Positions 8,737 through 20,290 of a DNA stretch of 64,000 nucleotides are shown one piece after another. The DNA lies in assembly GCF_001547755.1 (NCBI RefSeq), contig NZ_AP013042.1:930001-994000 (forward strand), given 5' to 3'. The translations under genes and the position numbers were made by a program. The notes below the pieces were generated by a model, which had not been told where the DNA came from, made no database searches, and saw only the letters and a list, made by a program, of their open reading frames with translations. Origin of the DNA: an endosymbiont of Bathymodiolus septemdierum str. Myojin knoll. GTDB lineage: Bacteria > Pseudomonadota > Gammaproteobacteria > PS1 > Pseudothioglobaceae. The number at the start of each line of letters is the position of its first letter. The stretch's first letter is position 1.

Positions 8737-8765
8737 ATTACTTTTTATAATGACGAGATATACAT

Positions 8766-9374
8766 ATGGAATTCATTACACAAAATTGGTTGGCAATTGC
8801 TATTATCGTGGTTGCGGTTATTTGGGTTGTTAAAATTTACAACAACTTAGTTTCTTATAAAACGCAATACCAAAATGGTTTTGAGCAAATTTCAGTGCAA
8901 CTCAAACGCCGCTTAGATTTAATTGGCAATTTGGTTGATGCCGCTAAAAAATACATGGAACATGAAAAAGAAACGCTAATGGCAGTTACTCAGGCTAGGT
9001 CGGGGCTTTTACAAGCCACGCAAGCCGCTGAAGGCAACCCTGGTGATACTGGCGTAATGGCAAATTTAGCCACTTCACAAGTTGCTATGGAAAGTGCAAT
9101 GGGTGGGTTTAATTTAAAAATGGAAGACTATCCCGAATTAAAAGCCAGCGACAATATGATGCAACTGAGTGAAGAAATGACCAGCACAGAAAACAGAATT
9201 GCAGCAGCACGACAAGGATATAACGATTTAGTGCAAAAATTTAACGAATATAAAAAATCATTTCCTAATGTTGTTTTTGCAGGTTTGTTTGGCTTTGGTA
9301 ATGATGCACAAAACTTAGAGTTTAGTGAAAACATTGAGCAACTCAATGAAGCACCGAAAGATTTGTTTAAATAA
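8766..9374 (+). CDS. lemA: LemA family protein
   Basis: This 202-residue protein has one N-terminal membrane helix (about residues 7-25, WLAIAIIVVAVIWVVKIYN) and a cytoplasmic or periplasmic helical domain with the LemA core (QNGFEQISVQLKRRLDLIGNLV and ENRIAAARQGYNDLVQKFN). The molecular function of LemA is not established. It is commonly encoded beside a membrane M48 protease, as here: htpX begins 3 bases after the stop, so the two are cotranscribed and may act together in membrane-protein quality control (inference). Confidence 0.9.
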   Translation: MEFITQNWLAIAIIVVAVIWVVKIYNNLVSYKTQYQNGFEQISVQLKRRLDLIGNLVDAAKKYMEHEKETLMAVTQARSGLLQATQAAEGNPGDTGVMANLATSQVAMESAMGGFNLKMEDYPELKASDNMMQLSEEMTSTENRIAAARQGYNDLVQKFNEYKKSFPNVVFAGLFGFGNDAQNLEFSENIEQLNEAPKDLFK

Positions 9375-9377
9375 AGA

Positions 9378-10391
9378 ATGGACTTCAGAGAGCATCAAGA
9401 TCGCGCTAAAAAAAATAGCCGAATTATTTGGTTTTTATATATTTTATTATTGTTGGTTTCTTCGTTTTTAATCGGCTGGACTTTGCTTGTCGGCTTAAAT
9501 TTAGCAGAACTTTATCAGCCTGGCTATGAAAAATATGGTTTTTTAGATAAGTTTTTAGCCAGCAATCGTTACGCCTTTAACGCTAAACAAATCACGACTT
9601 TACTAGGCATTTCTGCCATCGCTTTTATCGTTCAAGGGCTAACCACGGTATTTGGTTTTATGAAAAAATCAAACGGACATAAAGTGGCACTCGCCTTTGG
9701 CGGTATTTTAATCAATGAAGACAGTGCTGAAACATTAGAACAAAAACAAGCGCTGAATATTGTTACTGAACAGGCGCTGGCTGCCAGCATTCCAACGCCA
9801 AGTCTATATCTTATTCCAGAACAGGGTATTAACGCTTTTGCCGCTGGTAAAAAAAGCGACGATGCCATTGTCGCAATCACCCAAGGCGCAATGGATAACT
9901 TCAATAGAAATGAATTATCGGGCGTTATTGCCCATGAAATTGGGCATATTGTCAACCAAGATATTAAACTCAATATTCAAATATCTGCCTTTGTATTTGG
10001 CTTTACCGCTCTATTCTTCTTAGCCAGATTTGTATTTTATCAAGCTGCTTATAATCGCAGAATGGATGGGCGTGCAAAACTGATTATGTTTGCAGTGGCT
10101 ACCGTTATCGGTATTATTGGTGCGCTTACTGTGTGGCTTGGTCGCATTCTGCAAGCAGCCATGAGTCGGCAACGAGAATATCTAGCCGATGCCAGCGCGG
10201 TACAATTTACCCGTTATCCTCAGGGTCTAGTGCAAGCTTTTGAGGTGTTAGAAAATGGGGGAAAATCAAGCAAAATGGAAAACCCTTCCTCTAAAGAATA
10301 CGCACATGCGATGATGTTTGGTATTGGTGGAGAGTTGTTTGCCACTCACCCACCACTTAAAGAACGCATTAACAGAATTCAAAATAAATAA
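9378..10391 (+). CDS. htpX: M48 family membrane zinc metalloprotease (HtpX-like)
   Basis: This 337-residue protein has the HEIGH zinc motif at residues 186-190. It has hydrophobic helices at about 17-40, 74-92, 202-220 and 235-255, and a downstream EYLADASAV segment supplying the third zinc ligand. The family degrades misfolded membrane proteins. It lies in an operon with lemA upstream and map 3 bases downstream. The N-terminal half is longer than that of E. coli HtpX, closer to the M48 proteins that pair with LemA. Confidence 0.88.
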   Translation: MDFREHQDRAKKNSRIIWFLYILLLLVSSFLIGWTLLVGLNLAELYQPGYEKYGFLDKFLASNRYAFNAKQITTLLGISAIAFIVQGLTTVFGFMKKSNGHKVALAFGGILINEDSAETLEQKQALNIVTEQALAASIPTPSLYLIPEQGINAFAAGKKSDDAIVAITQGAMDNFNRNELSGVIAHEIGHIVNQDIKLNIQISAFVFGFTALFFLARFVFYQAAYNRRMDGRAKLIMFAVATVIGIIGALTVWLGRILQAAMSRQREYLADASAVQFTRYPQGLVQAFEVLENGGKSSKMENPSSKEYAHAMMFGIGGELFATHPPLKERINRIQNK

Positions 10392-10394
10392 ACT

Positions 10395-11174
10395 GTGTCA
10401 ATTGATATTAAATCTGCGGATGAAATAACAAAAATGCGCGTTGCCGGGCGTTTGGCTGCCGATGTGTTGGACATGATCGCACCGTATGTGAAAGCAGATG
10501 TTACTACAGATGAATTGGACAAAATTTGTCACAATTTTATGGTCAATGTACAAGGCACTATTCCTGCCCCATTAAATTACCATGGATTTCCAAAGTCAAT
10601 TTGCACCAGTGTTAACAATGTTGTCTGTCACGGCATCCCAGGTGATAAAAAACTCAAAAAAGGTGATATTGTTAATATTGACATTACCGTAATTAAAGAT
10701 GGCTATCATGGTGACACTTCTAAAATGTTTATCATTGGAAAGTCTAGCATTAAAGCACAGCGTATTTGTCGCATTGCACAAGAATGCTTATATATTGGCA
10801 TTAAAAAAGTCAAACCAGGTATTCATCTTGGCGAGATTGGTAAGGCGATTGGTGCACATGCAATTAAAAATAATTGCGCAATCGTGCGTGATTATTGTGG
10901 ACATGGGATTGGTCGTTTGTTCCACACTGAGCCACAGGTGGTGCATTATGACGATGGCGGCATTAAAAATAGCCAAATCTTAGAGGCAGGAATGTCATTT
11001 ACTATTGAACCGATGGTAAATTTAGGAAAATGGGAAGTTACAACTTCACAAAAAGATGGATGGACGGTAACAACCAAAGACCGTTCGCTTTCAGCGCAAT
11101 GGGAGCATACGATTTTAGTAACCAAAGACGGTTATGAAATTCTAACAATTCGTGATGAAGAATATATTAAATAA
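10395..11174 (+). CDS. map: Methionine aminopeptidase, type I
   Basis: This 259-residue cytosolic enzyme removes initiator methionine from nascent proteins. The pita-bread fold motifs are present: HGIPGDKKLKKGDIVNIDI, DGYHGDTSKMF (metal-binding Asp residues), GHGIGRLFHTEP (catalytic His), SFTIEPMV and WEHTILVT (metal-binding Glu residues). It starts at GTG directly after htpX, so it is translated from the lemA-htpX-map transcript. This linkage is unlike E. coli, where map lies beside rpsB. Confidence 0.95.
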   Translation: MSIDIKSADEITKMRVAGRLAADVLDMIAPYVKADVTTDELDKICHNFMVNVQGTIPAPLNYHGFPKSICTSVNNVVCHGIPGDKKLKKGDIVNIDITVIKDGYHGDTSKMFIIGKSSIKAQRICRIAQECLYIGIKKVKPGIHLGEIGKAIGAHAIKNNCAIVRDYCGHGIGRLFHTEPQVVHYDDGGIKNSQILEAGMSFTIEPMVNLGKWEVTTSQKDGWTVTTKDRSLSAQWEHTILVTKDGYEILTIRDEEYIK

Positions 11175-11212
11175 ATGCTAAAATAACGCCTTAAAATTCT
11201 TTTTTTAACTTT

Positions 11213-11806
11213 ATGAAGCGCTTACGCAATTATTTTATCTCTGGTCTATTATTTTGGATACCGCTTGCTCTGAGCGTTATTGTTGTCAAATTCTTCTTGC
11301 AATTTGTTGATAATATTATTCCTGTGCAATATTTACCAAAATCATTATTGAATGTTACGCACGACATTCCAGGCTTAGGCATTATGCTAATATTAATCAT
11401 TATGCTGATAACAGGTGCCCTGGTGAATAATTTTATTGGGCGTCAATTATTGGCACTTTGGGATAAATTCTTAAATCACATCCCTGGCTTTAGAGGTATT
11501 TATAATGCTTTAAAACAATTGTCAGATACGGTGCTTAGTCCTTCTGGCAATAGTTTTAAAAAAGCATTGTTGGTCGAATATCCGCGTAAAGGTATGTGGA
11601 CAATTGCTTTTCAAACAGGGGACTATCAAGGTGAAGTCAGTAAAAAAATTGGCAAAGAAATCGTCAATATTTATGTCCCAACAACCCCAAACCCGACTTC
11701 TGGATTTTTTATTATGTTGCCGAAAGACGATGTGATAGAGTTGGATATGAATGTCGATGAGGCCTTTAAATTAATTATTTCTACTGGCGTGGTAAAGCCG
11801 AAATAA
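11213..11806 (+). CDS. DUF502 family membrane protein
   Basis: This 197-residue protein has two membrane helices (about residues 7-33 and 50-72) followed by a soluble domain containing [19 protein letters not shown] and [17 protein letters not shown]-like motifs (here [15 protein letters not shown]). The latter is diagnostic of DUF502. The function is unknown. It lies 13 bases upstream of aspS, an arrangement seen in many gammaproteobacteria, and probably shares its transcript. Confidence 0.85.
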   Translation: MKRLRNYFISGLLFWIPLALSVIVVKFFLQFVDNIIPVQYLPKSLLNVTHDIPGLGIMLILIIMLITGALVNNFIGRQLLALWDKFLNHIPGFRGIYNALKQLSDTVLSPSGNSFKKALLVEYPRKGMWTIAFQTGDYQGEVSKKIGKEIVNIYVPTTPNPTSGFFIMLPKDDVIELDMNVDEAFKLIISTGVVKPK

Positions 11807-11819
11807 CAAGGAAAAAACT

Positions 11820-13580
11820 ATGAGTATGAGAACAGATTATTGCGGTGAATTACGCAAAGAGAACATTGGTCAAAGCGTTGAGATTTGTGGCTGGACCAAT
11901 CGTCGTCGTGACCACGGCGGTGTTATTTTTTTGGATATGCGTGATAAACGCGGCATCGTTCAAGTGGTGATTAATCCTGACAATAATGATTTTGCGTTAG
12001 CAGAAACGATTCGCAATGAATTCGTATTAAAAATCACGGGTGAAGTCATTGCCAGGGCGGATAATTTAATTAACCCAAAACTTGATACTGGTGAGATTGA
12101 AATTGTTGCCAATAAGATTGAAATTCTAAATACTTCTAAACCAGTACCTTTCCAGATTGATGCCGTTGATACCTCAGAAGAAGTGCGTCTCAAATATCGT
12201 TACTTGGATTTACGCACTAATGTTATGCAACAACGGATGCGTTTGCGTTCAAAAGTGACGCATTTTATGCGCGAATTTATGGATAACAATGATTTCTTGG
12301 ATATTGAAACGCCGTTTTTAACTAAGGCGACACCTGAGGGCGCGCGCGATTATTTAGTGCCTTCGCGTACTTATCCGGGTGAGTTTTTTGCCCTACCACA
12401 ATCACCACAATTATTTAAGCAGTTGTTAATGATGTCGGGTTTTGAGCGATACTATCAAATCGTTAAATGCTTCCGAGATGAAGATTTACGCGCTGATCGC
12501 CAACCAGAATTTACCCAATTAGATGTAGAAACTTCGTTTATGAGTGAAGGTGAAATTATGTCTATGATGGAGGAAATGACACGCGGTTTATTCAAAGAGG
12601 TGATTGAGGTTGACCTTGGTGACAAATTCCCAACCATCACTTATAATGATGCAATGTCCACTTACGGCGTTGACCGTCCTGATATGCGTATTCCGATGAA
12701 ATTGGTATGCGTGAACGAGATTATGAAAGGTGTGGATTTTAATGTATTCTCAGGTCCAGCCAGTGCTGATGATTCTCGCGTTGCCGCCCTTAAAATCCCA
12801 GGTGGTGCGAGCATCAGCCGTAAAGATATCGACAAATATACCAAATATGTCAGTATTTACGGCGCCAAAGGCTTGGCATATATCAAACTGAACGAAGAGG
12901 GTCCTGCTTCGCCAATTTTGAAATTCTTAGGCGACGATGTCACCAATCAAATCATCGAAATGACCGACGCTAAAACGGGCGATATTATTTTCTTCGGTGC
13001 TGACAAAATCAAAATCGTCAACGAGGCACTCGGTAACTTGCGTGAGCAAATCGCCAAGGATTTAGACCTTTACACTTGTAAATGGGCGCCAATTTGGGTG
13101 ATTGACTTCCCAATGTTTGACCAAAACGAAGACGGTTCTTTAAGTGCTATTCATCACCCTTTCACCGCGCCAAGCGTCGATGCAAAAACCTTGGAAGCCA
13201 CTGCAGCCACCGCCCTATCTCGCGCCTACGATTTAGTCATTAATGGCAGTGAAGTTGGTGGTGGATCTATCCGTATCCATCAGGTAGAGATGCAACAAAC
13301 GGTATTAAAATTGCTGGGCATTTCCGACGAAGAAGCCAAAGATAAATTCGGCTTCCTGCTTGACGCTTTAGAGTACGGCTGTCCACCCCATGGCGGTATG
13401 GCATTCGGCTTAGACCGCCTGGTGATGATTATGACTGGCAGTGACTCTATCCGCGATGTCATTGCCTTCCCTAAAACTCAAACTGCCGCCTGCTTATTGA
13501 CTTCTGCTCCTGCCGCTGTGCCAAACAAAGTATTAAGAGAATTGAGCGTTAAAGTAAGCCTTCCCGAAAAAGACAGCTAA
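11820..13580 (+). CDS. aspS: Aspartyl-tRNA synthetase
   Basis: This 586-residue class II synthetase of bacterial type charges tRNA-Asp. It has an N-terminal OB-fold anticodon-binding domain (about 1-105, [19 protein letters not shown]), motif 2 ([19 protein letters not shown]), the bacterial GAD insertion and motif 3 ([15 protein letters not shown]) near the C-terminus. An AAGGAA ribosome-binding site lies at the right distance from the ATG. Whether it is discriminating or also charges tRNA-Asn depends on the presence of asnS or gatCAB elsewhere in the genome. Confidence 0.96.
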   Translation: MSMRTDYCGELRKENIGQSVEICGWTNRRRDHGGVIFLDMRDKRGIVQVVINPDNNDFALAETIRNEFVLKITGEVIARADNLINPKLDTGEIEIVANKIEILNTSKPVPFQIDAVDTSEEVRLKYRYLDLRTNVMQQRMRLRSKVTHFMREFMDNNDFLDIETPFLTKATPEGARDYLVPSRTYPGEFFALPQSPQLFKQLLMMSGFERYYQIVKCFRDEDLRADRQPEFTQLDVETSFMSEGEIMSMMEEMTRGLFKEVIEVDLGDKFPTITYNDAMSTYGVDRPDMRIPMKLVCVNEIMKGVDFNVFSGPASADDSRVAALKIPGGASISRKDIDKYTKYVSIYGAKGLAYIKLNEEGPASPILKFLGDDVTNQIIEMTDAKTGDIIFFGADKIKIVNEALGNLREQIAKDLDLYTCKWAPIWVIDFPMFDQNEDGSLSAIHHPFTAPSVDAKTLEATAATALSRAYDLVINGSEVGGGSIRIHQVEMQQTVLKLLGISDEEAKDKFGFLLDALEYGCPPHGGMAFGLDRLVMIMTGSDSIRDVIAFPKTQTAACLLTSAPAAVPNKVLRELSVKVSLPEKDS

Positions 13581-13581
13581 A

Positions 13582-14529
13582 GTGTCAATCCAAGACCAAA
13601 TCAAGGCCAAACTCAAGGATAAAAATGCTGTATTAGTAGCACACTACTATGTCAGTGGTGAATTGCAAACCTTAGCGGAAGAAACTGGCGGTATAGTTTC
13701 CGATAGTTTGGAGATGGCACGGTTTGGACAGAACTGTGATGCAGACATTATTATCGTTGCGGGTGTTAAGTTTATGGGGGAAACTGCTAAAATTCTATCC
13801 CCTGAAAAAACCGTTTTGGTATTAGACGACAAAGCCACTTGTTCATTAGATGAAGATTGTCCAATTGACGAATTTTCTAAATTTTGCGACCAACATACCG
13901 ATAGAACGGTGGTGGTTTACGCCAATACTTCAGCTGCGGTTAAAGCACGGGCAGATTGGGTAGTCACTTCAGGTAGTGCGTTGACAGTGGTAAAGCATTT
14001 ACACGAAAAAGGTGAGAAAATTCTTTGGGCGCCCGACAAACATTTAGGTAATTTCGTGCAAAATCAAACAGGTGCAGATATGTTGCTCTGGCAAGGTTCT
14101 TGCGTGGTACATGAGCGTTTTAAAGCAGATGCTCTGCTTACACTCAAAGAAAAACACCCTCAAGCGGCAGTTTTGGTGCACCCAGAATCCCCGCAAGCAG
14201 TCGTAGATTTAGCAGATATAATAGGCTCAACTACAGCACTCATTAATGCAGTTAGAGACAGAAAAGAATCAACTTTTATTATTGCCACTGATAACGGTAT
14301 TTTTCACAAAATGCGTGAAGTGGCACCGAATAAAATCCTGATTGAAGCGCCGACTATGGGTGTGGGAGCAGACTGTGAGAGCTGTGCGCATTGTGAATGG
14401 ATGGCAATGAATGATTTAGAAAATTGCCTAAATGCTATTCAAAATAAAACCCACGAAATAACTATTGAAGAATCGGTGGCAATTCAGGCGAAAAAATCAA
14501 TACAAAAATTATTAGACTTTACCGCATGA
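13582..14529 (+). CDS. nadA: Quinolinate synthase
   Basis: This 315-residue enzyme condenses iminoaspartate with dihydroxyacetone phosphate to quinolinate in NAD synthesis and needs a [4Fe-4S] cluster. Conserved segments include [24 protein letters not shown], the WQGSCVVHE cysteine and the C-terminal [13 protein letters not shown] cluster region. It starts with GTG one base after the aspS stop, indicating translational coupling. The first MITE-like element begins 8 bases after its stop. Confidence 0.94.
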   Translation: MSIQDQIKAKLKDKNAVLVAHYYVSGELQTLAEETGGIVSDSLEMARFGQNCDADIIIVAGVKFMGETAKILSPEKTVLVLDDKATCSLDEDCPIDEFSKFCDQHTDRTVVVYANTSAAVKARADWVVTSGSALTVVKHLHEKGEKILWAPDKHLGNFVQNQTGADMLLWQGSCVVHERFKADALLTLKEKHPQAAVLVHPESPQAVVDLADIIGSTTALINAVRDRKESTFIIATDNGIFHKMREVAPNKILIEAPTMGVGADCESCAHCEWMAMNDLENCLNAIQNKTHEITIEESVAIQAKKSIQKLLDFTA

Positions 14530-14536
14530 GGCAAAA

Positions 14537-14699
14537 CCCTAATCCAAAGATAGAAAATGCAAATCTGACGCCAACCCTTACCACCACAGCACTTTCAAAA
14601 AATCGCCGTGGAACCACTGGGTGGCACTAAGATTTTTTACAAAGCACTGTGATAGCAAGGCTTAACGCCATATTCACACCTTCTATCTTTGGATTAGGG
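14537..14699. mobile_element. 163-bp palindromic MITE-like element, copy 1
   Basis: The element has perfect 19-base terminal inverted repeats CCCTAATCCAAAGATAGAA, and most of the interior is also complementary between left and right halves, so it can fold into one long hairpin. No coding potential is seen. A second copy in the opposite orientation is at 21928-22090, with about six differences. Target-site duplication is not clear. It occupies most of the nadA-yebC gap. Confidence 0.8.
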
Positions 14700-14734
14700 T
14701 AAAATAAAACGATTGAAAAAATGGAGAAAATCTG

Positions 14735-15475
14735 ATGGCTGGACACAGTAAATGGCATAACATTCAACATCGTAAAGGCGCACAGGATGCAAAACGCGGC
14801 AAAATCTTTACTAAATTAATCAAGGAAATTGTCATTGCTGCTAAGCAAGGCGGTGGCGTGATTGAGAACAACCCTTCTTTGAGGATGGTGATTGATAAAG
14901 CATTGGCAGCGAATATGAAACGCGATACCATTGAAAATGCGGTTAAACGCGGTTCTGGAGACCTTGATGGCGAAAATTATGATGAAGTGCGTTATGAGGG
15001 CTATGGATTGGGCGGTACTGCGGTAATGGTGGACACGCTGACGGATAATCGCAATCGCACCGTTGCTGATGTGCGACACGCATTTACTAAACACGGGGGC
15101 AATCTTGGCACAGATGGCTCAGTATCTTACTTATTTAATAAGCAAGGTTTTATCAGTTTTGAATCGGGTGATGAAGACACTATTATGGAGATTGCATTGG
15201 ATGCGGGTGCTGAAGATGTGATTACCAATGACGACGGCTCTATTGATGTGATTACCACACCAGAATATTTCTTTACTGTCAAAGATGCATTAACGGCTGC
15301 TGGACTTGAAGCAAGTCATTCTGAAGTAACAATGGAGCCTGCCAACCGCATTGAGCTCAATCTTGGCGATGCAGAAAAGTTTATGAAACTGATTGAACGA
15401 TTAGAAGATTTAGACGATACACAAGAAGTCTATCACAATGCGGATATTTCTGATGAAGTGATGGCACAATTGTAA
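14735..15475 (+). CDS. yebC: YebC/PmpR family protein (TACO1-like)
   Basis: This 246-residue protein starts [25 protein letters not shown], the invariant YebC beginning, and continues with the RYEGYG and [16 protein letters not shown] motifs. The family has been described as transcriptional regulators and, more recently, as translation factors acting on proline-rich stretches. In E. coli-like genomes it is followed by ruvC; here purL follows after 2 bases and ruvA is far away (37202). GGAG lies about 8 bases before the ATG. Confidence 0.95.
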   Translation: MAGHSKWHNIQHRKGAQDAKRGKIFTKLIKEIVIAAKQGGGVIENNPSLRMVIDKALAANMKRDTIENAVKRGSGDLDGENYDEVRYEGYGLGGTAVMVDTLTDNRNRTVADVRHAFTKHGGNLGTDGSVSYLFNKQGFISFESGDEDTIMEIALDAGAEDVITNDDGSIDVITTPEYFFTVKDALTAAGLEASHSEVTMEPANRIELNLGDAEKFMKLIERLEDLDDTQEVYHNADISDEVMAQL

Positions 15476-15477
15476 CA

Positions 15478-18400
15478 ATGATAACAACCTTTAAGAATAT
15501 TCGCGCGTTAGGCGCCTTCAAGCAAGACGCGCTGAATAAAAAATTATTGCCTTTGGGCGTACAATTGACGGGCGTGGAATTTGTACATTTTGCGAATTGC
15601 ACAGAGGTATTGAGTAATGACGAGTCTTTGATGCTTGAAAAATTGTTGGGTTATGAACAATCTATTAAGGTTTCAGGTGTTGAGGAAGTCGTGGTTATCC
15701 CAAGATTAGGCACGATATCACCTTGGTCATCGAAAGCCAGTGATATTTTGCATTTGTGTGGGTTGAAAAAAGTCAAACGCATTGAACGGGGCATAATTTA
15801 TCACTTTGATAAAGCGATTATGGATAAGTCAGCAGTCTTGGCGATTGTGATGGATAAAATGACAGAATCTGAGTTGACTTCGATGAATGAAGCGCAGGCA
15901 ATTTTTGATGATTTTGAGCCACAGCCATTTAGTCGTATTGATATTTTAAGCAAAGGAAAATCTGCATTGGAACAGGCAAATGCAACTTTAGGCTTGGCAT
16001 TGTCAGCGGGTGAAATTGAATATTTAGTGAACAGTTTTACGCAATTAAAACGCAATCCGACGGATGTGGAATTAATGATGTTTGCACAAGCGAATTCTGA
16101 GCATTGTCGCCATAAGATTTTTAATGCCGATTGGAGCATTGACGGTGAGTTGCAAGCGAAAAGTTTGTTTGCGATGATTCGCAATACTTATCACCAGCAT
16201 CCAGAAGGTTTGTTGAGCGTTTATTCAGACAACTCTGCGGTAATGGCAGGTTATGAGGGGAGTCGTTTTTATGCGGATGCCGATGGAAAATATGTAAATT
16301 CGACTGAACACAGAGCGATTTTAATGAAAGTGGAAACACATAACCACCCTACTGCTATTGCTCCTCACCCAGGTGCGGCAACGGGCTCTGGCGGTGAAAT
16401 TCGTGATGAAGGTGCAACGGGTAAAGGCTCAAAACCCAAAGTTGGACTGTGTGGGTTTAGTGTTTCTAATTTAAAAATTAACGATGCTATGCAACCGTGG
16501 GAAATTGATAATGGCAAGCCAAGTCAAATACAATCAGCGTTAGATATTATGATTGAAGGTCCGATTGGTGCGGCGAGTTTTAACAATGAATTTGGTCGCC
16601 CAAATACCTTGGGTTACTTCCGAACTTACGAACAAAAAACGCCTGATGGCGATATACGAGGCTACCATAAGCCAATTATGTTAGCGGGTGGCTTGGGGCA
16701 TATTCAAGAGCAACATATTGAAAAAGGCAACATCCCTGTCGGCAGTAAAATCATCGTGCTTGGCGGTCCTGCGATGTTAATTGGCCTTGGTGGCGGTGCG
16801 GCGTCAAGTATTAAGAGTGGCGAGCAAAGTGAAGATTTGGATTTTGCATCCGTGCAACGCGCTAACCCAGAAATGGAACGCCGTGCACAAGAAGTGATCG
16901 ACTGTTGTGCTAATTTTGCTGATAAAAACCCAATTATTTCCATTCACGATATTGGTGCAGGCGGTTTGTCCAATGGCTTACCTGAATTGGTCAATGATTC
17001 AGGCAAAGGCGGAAAATTCAAACTGCGGAAAATTCCAAATGATGATAAAAAAATGTCGCCATTAGAAGTGTGGTGTAATGAGTCACAAGAACGCTATGTG
17101 CTAGCAATTGCCAATGAAAGCGTGGCATTATTCAGCGATATTTGTCAGCGGGAACGCACACCTTTTGCCATTTTGGGCGAATCCACTAAAGAGCAAGAAT
17201 TGATTTTAAGTGATGACTTATTTGACAATAATCCGATTGAAATGCCGATGGCAGTATTATTGGGCAATCCACCAAAAACCTCAATTGATGCCGTCACGCA
17301 ACCTATTAAATTGAACACTTTAGACACCAGTTCGATAAAACTTGATGATGCAATTTCAAGAACTTTACAACTGCCAACTGTTGCCAGTAAAAACTTTTTA
17401 ATCACCATTGGTGACCGCAGTGTAACTGGCATGGTGGCTCGTGACCAATTCGTCGGACCGTGGCAAATGCCAGTGGCAGATTGTGCAATTTCTATTTCTG
17501 ATTACATAGGCTACAAAGGCGAGATTATGTCTTTAGGCGAGCGCGCGCCATTGGCTTTATGTGATGCAAATGCAGCAGCAAGAATGACGATTGGCGAAGC
17601 CTTAACCAATATGTTGGGCGGTTTTGTAGAAGACATTCATCACATCAGTTTGAGTGCGAATTGGATGAGTGCAAGTGGCCATGCGGGTGAAGATGTAAAA
17701 CTTTTTGAAGCAGTGAAAGCGGTGGGCATGGATTTATGCCCTGAACTTGGCTTAACTGTGCCAGTCGGCAAAGATTCAATGAGCATGAAAAGCGCATGGA
17801 CAGAAAATGGCAAGGACAAATCTGTCACCTCTCCACTCTCTTTAGTGGTCACTGCCTTCTCTAAGACCCCTGATGTCAGAGCACAAATTACGCCTTTATT
17901 AGACACCGAAATTGGCAGTGAGTTGCTGTTAATTGATTTAGGTTTTGGTAAAAATCGCATGGGTGGCTCGTGCTTGGCACAAGTTTACAATCAAATTGGT
18001 GATATTTCACCAAACCTTGACAATTCAGCCGTATTTAAGAATTTCTTTACAACCATCAACCAACTGAATAAAGAAGGATTAATCAGTGCCTATCATGACC
18101 GTAGCGATGGTGGTGTCATTACCACTTTATTAGAAATGGCATTCGCCTCTCATTGTGGCTTAGATATTATTAAACACGATATTGAAACACTATTCAACGA
18201 AGAGTTAGGCTGCGTGATTCAAGTAGAAAATAGCAATAAAGATACTGTCATTGACGCCCTATCCAAGGCAGGATTAGCAGATTGCACTGATACAATTGCA
18301 ACACTTAATAGTACCGATACAATTAACATTGGTGATTATAGTGAAAAACGCGCAACCCTACAGCAACTATGGAGTACTACTTCTTACCAGATTGCTAAAC

Positions 18401-19269
18401 TCAGAGACAATCCAGAATGCGCCCAACAAGAATTTGATTTGGTCGGTGAGAACACCGCAGGCTTGCAAACCAAACTGACTTTTGACATTAATCAAGCGCC
18501 TGCTATTTTAAGTAGTCGCCCGAAAATAGCCATATTGCGTGAACAAGGTATTAACGGACAAATAGAAATGGCAGCAGCATTTGACAAAGCAGGTTTTGAA
18601 GCTACTGATGTACATATGAGCGACATTTTATCAGGTCGCTTGTCATTAGCTGACTTTAAAGGTTTGGTCGCTTGTGGTGGCTTCTCGTATGGCGATGTAC
18701 TGGGTGCGGGTCGTGGTTGGGCGAACTCTATTCTTTATAATCCCCGTGCTAAAGGCGAATTTGAAGCCTTCTTTAATCGTGATGATAGCTTTTCTTTGGG
18801 CGTTTGTAACGGCTGCCAAATGATGTCTAATTTAACCGATATCATTCCAGGTTCACAAAACTGGCCGAGTTTTAAGCGTAATGTTTCAGAGCAATTTGAA
18901 GCACGCTTTTCTTCGGTTAAAATTGGCAAATCTAATTCTATTTTCTTAGATGGCATGGAAGATTCGGTGATGCCAATTGCTATTGCTCACGGTGAAGGTC
19001 GTGCCATCTTTACTGCTGAGCCATCCAACAACATTGCCCTACAATATGTAGATCATAATGCTAACCCAACCCAAAGTTACCCACATAATCCAAACGGCTC
19101 TGATAATGCCGTTGCTGGTCTAACCAACAAATCTGGACAGGTAACCATTATGATGCCACACCCAGAGCGTGTTATCAGAACTGTGCAAAACTCCCATCAT
19201 CCAAAAGATTGGATTGAGCGAAGCCCTTGGATGAGAATGTTTGAAAATGCCAGAATTTGGGTTGGGTAA
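15478..19269 (+). CDS. purL: Phosphoribosylformylglycinamidine synthase (single-chain)
   Basis: This 1263-residue enzyme catalyses the fourth step of purine synthesis (FGAR to FGAM with glutamine and ATP). It has the gammaproteobacterial fused form: an N-terminal PurS-like region, two AIRS-like halves ([36 protein letters not shown]) and a C-terminal class I glutaminase with nucleophile Cys in [10 protein letters not shown] and the His/Glu in HPERV. The length is slightly short of the 1295 residues of E. coli PurL. It starts 2 bases after yebC. Confidence 0.96.
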   Translation: MITTFKNIRALGAFKQDALNKKLLPLGVQLTGVEFVHFANCTEVLSNDESLMLEKLLGYEQSIKVSGVEEVVVIPRLGTISPWSSKASDILHLCGLKKVKRIERGIIYHFDKAIMDKSAVLAIVMDKMTESELTSMNEAQAIFDDFEPQPFSRIDILSKGKSALEQANATLGLALSAGEIEYLVNSFTQLKRNPTDVELMMFAQANSEHCRHKIFNADWSIDGELQAKSLFAMIRNTYHQHPEGLLSVYSDNSAVMAGYEGSRFYADADGKYVNSTEHRAILMKVETHNHPTAIAPHPGAATGSGGEIRDEGATGKGSKPKVGLCGFSVSNLKINDAMQPWEIDNGKPSQIQSALDIMIEGPIGAASFNNEFGRPNTLGYFRTYEQKTPDGDIRGYHKPIMLAGGLGHIQEQHIEKGNIPVGSKIIVLGGPAMLIGLGGGAASSIKSGEQSEDLDFASVQRANPEMERRAQEVIDCCANFADKNPIISIHDIGAGGLSNGLPELVNDSGKGGKFKLRKIPNDDKKMSPLEVWCNESQERYVLAIANESVALFSDICQRERTPFAILGESTKEQELILSDDLFDNNPIEMPMAVLLGNPPKTSIDAVTQPIKLNTLDTSSIKLDDAISRTLQLPTVASKNFLITIGDRSVTGMVARDQFVGPWQMPVADCAISISDYIGYKGEIMSLGERAPLALCDANAAARMTIGEALTNMLGGFVEDIHHISLSANWMSASGHAGEDVKLFEAVKAVGMDLCPELGLTVPVGKDSMSMKSAWTENGKDKSVTSPLSLVVTAFSKTPDVRAQITPLLDTEIGSELLLIDLGFGKNRMGGSCLAQVYNQIGDISPNLDNSAVFKNFFTTINQLNKEGLISAYHDRSDGGVITTLLEMAFASHCGLDIIKHDIETLFNEELGCVIQVENSNKDTVIDALSKAGLADCTDTIATLNSTDTINIGDYSEKRATLQQLWSTTSYQIAKLRDNPECAQQEFDLVGENTAGLQTKLTFDINQAPAILSSRPKIAILREQGINGQIEMAAAFDKAGFEATDVHMSDILSGRLSLADFKGLVACGGFSYGDVLGAGRGWANSILYNPRAKGEFEAFFNRDDSFSLGVCNGCQMMSNLTDIIPGSQNWPSFKRNVSEQFEARFSSVKIGKSNSIFLDGMEDSVMPIAIAHGEGRAIFTAEPSNNIALQYVDHNANPTQSYPHNPNGSDNAVAGLTNKSGQVTIMMPHPERVIRTVQNSHHPKDWIERSPWMRMFENARIWVG

Positions 19270-19272
19270 CGA

Positions 19273-19929
19273 TTGATTGATTATCAACTCATTCGCTCCA
19301 AACGCAAAACACTTTCCCTGCAGATTGACAAACAAGCGCGGCTATCTGTGCGGGCACCGATGCGTTTAAGTGTTAAAAAAATTGAGGATTTTATTAACGA
19401 AAAGCAAAGTTGGATTGAGAAAAAACAATCCGAAATCAAAAGCAATCTACCCCCAAAACAAACCTATGCAATCGGCAATAAATATCTATTATTAGGCAAA
19501 TCATACCCCTTACAACACACGCAATCTGGCAATCCCATCAATTTTGACAATCAGGCTTTCTCACTCAACACGAATTACGAAGGCAACAAAGCCTTTCACT
19601 GGTTCTATAAAAAAGAATTCATCAAAATTGCCACCCCAATCCTTGAGCAGTTAGCCAAAAAATACGATTTAAATTACAAAGAAGTCCGCTTCAAGGCACA
19701 AAAAAGTCGCTGGGGCTCTTGCAGTGCCAGTAATAACATCAACCTAAACTACCTGTTAGTCATGGCGCCAATATCCGTCATCACTATGGTTATTGCCCAT
19801 GAATTAGCCCACATCATCCACAAAAATCATTCCAAGGATTTTTACGCCCTATTGACTGAAATGATGCCTGAACACAAACAAGCCGATATATGGCTCAAAA
19901 AGCACAGTCAAACTTTACACAACTTGTAA
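19273..19929 (+). CDS. YgjP-like metallopeptidase domain protein (DUF45)
   Basis: This 218-residue protein has the zinc motif HELAHIIHKNHSKDF (HExxH with a third His) and the upstream KSRWGSCS segment, both diagnostic of the YgjP/DUF45 family related to the WLM/SprT peptidases. The substrate is unknown. It begins with TTG 3 bases after the purL stop and converges on grxD. The end (EHKQADIWLKKH) matches the family. Confidence 0.88.
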   Translation: MIDYQLIRSKRKTLSLQIDKQARLSVRAPMRLSVKKIEDFINEKQSWIEKKQSEIKSNLPPKQTYAIGNKYLLLGKSYPLQHTQSGNPINFDNQAFSLNTNYEGNKAFHWFYKKEFIKIATPILEQLAKKYDLNYKEVRFKAQKSRWGSCSASNNINLNYLLVMAPISVITMVIAHELAHIIHKNHSKDFYALLTEMMPEHKQADIWLKKHSQTLHNL

Positions 19930-19933
19930 AAGT

Positions 19934-20263
19934 TTATTTGTTGTTAAACTTCTCAGTGGCATTTTCCATTTCACCTTTAAGCGTACCCATTTCTGCCATT
20001 TCAACAATAATATCTCCGCCGCCGACGAGCTCACCGTTCATATAGATTTGCGGGAAAGTTGGCCAGTCTGCAAAAGCGGGTAAATTTTGCATAACTTCTT
20101 GGTCTTCAAAGATATTGACATAGGCAAACTCAACACCTGTTGAGGCTAAGGTTTTTACAGCGGTAGAGGAAAAACCACATCGTGGAAATTGTGGTGTGCC
20201 TTTCATATATAAAACAATTGCAGCACTGTCCACTTGTTTTTGAATTCTTTCCATGATATCCAT
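19934..20263 (-). CDS. grxD: Monothiol glutaredoxin (Grx4 type)
   Basis: This 109-residue protein has the active site CGFS (Cys29) in PQFPRCGFSSTAV, plus the glutathione-binding WPTFPQIYMNGELVGGGDI segment. Such CGFS glutaredoxins carry [2Fe-2S] clusters with BolA partners and deliver iron-sulfur clusters. AAGGAG is placed correctly before the chosen ATG. It lies downstream of the methyltransferase gene on the same strand, 27 bases away. Confidence 0.95.
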   Translation of the reverse strand: MDIMERIQKQVDSAAIVLYMKGTPQFPRCGFSSTAVKTLASTGVEFAYVNIFEDQEVMQNLPAFADWPTFPQIYMNGELVGGGDIIVEMAEMGTLKGEMENATEKFNNK

Positions 20264-20290
20264 AAGTTACTCCTTATTTTAAATACTTGA

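Noticed and set aside
14537-14699. A riboswitch or leader RNA controlling yebC
   Set aside because: The same element occurs inverted ahead of dxs, with perfect terminal inverted repeats, which fits a mobile element better.
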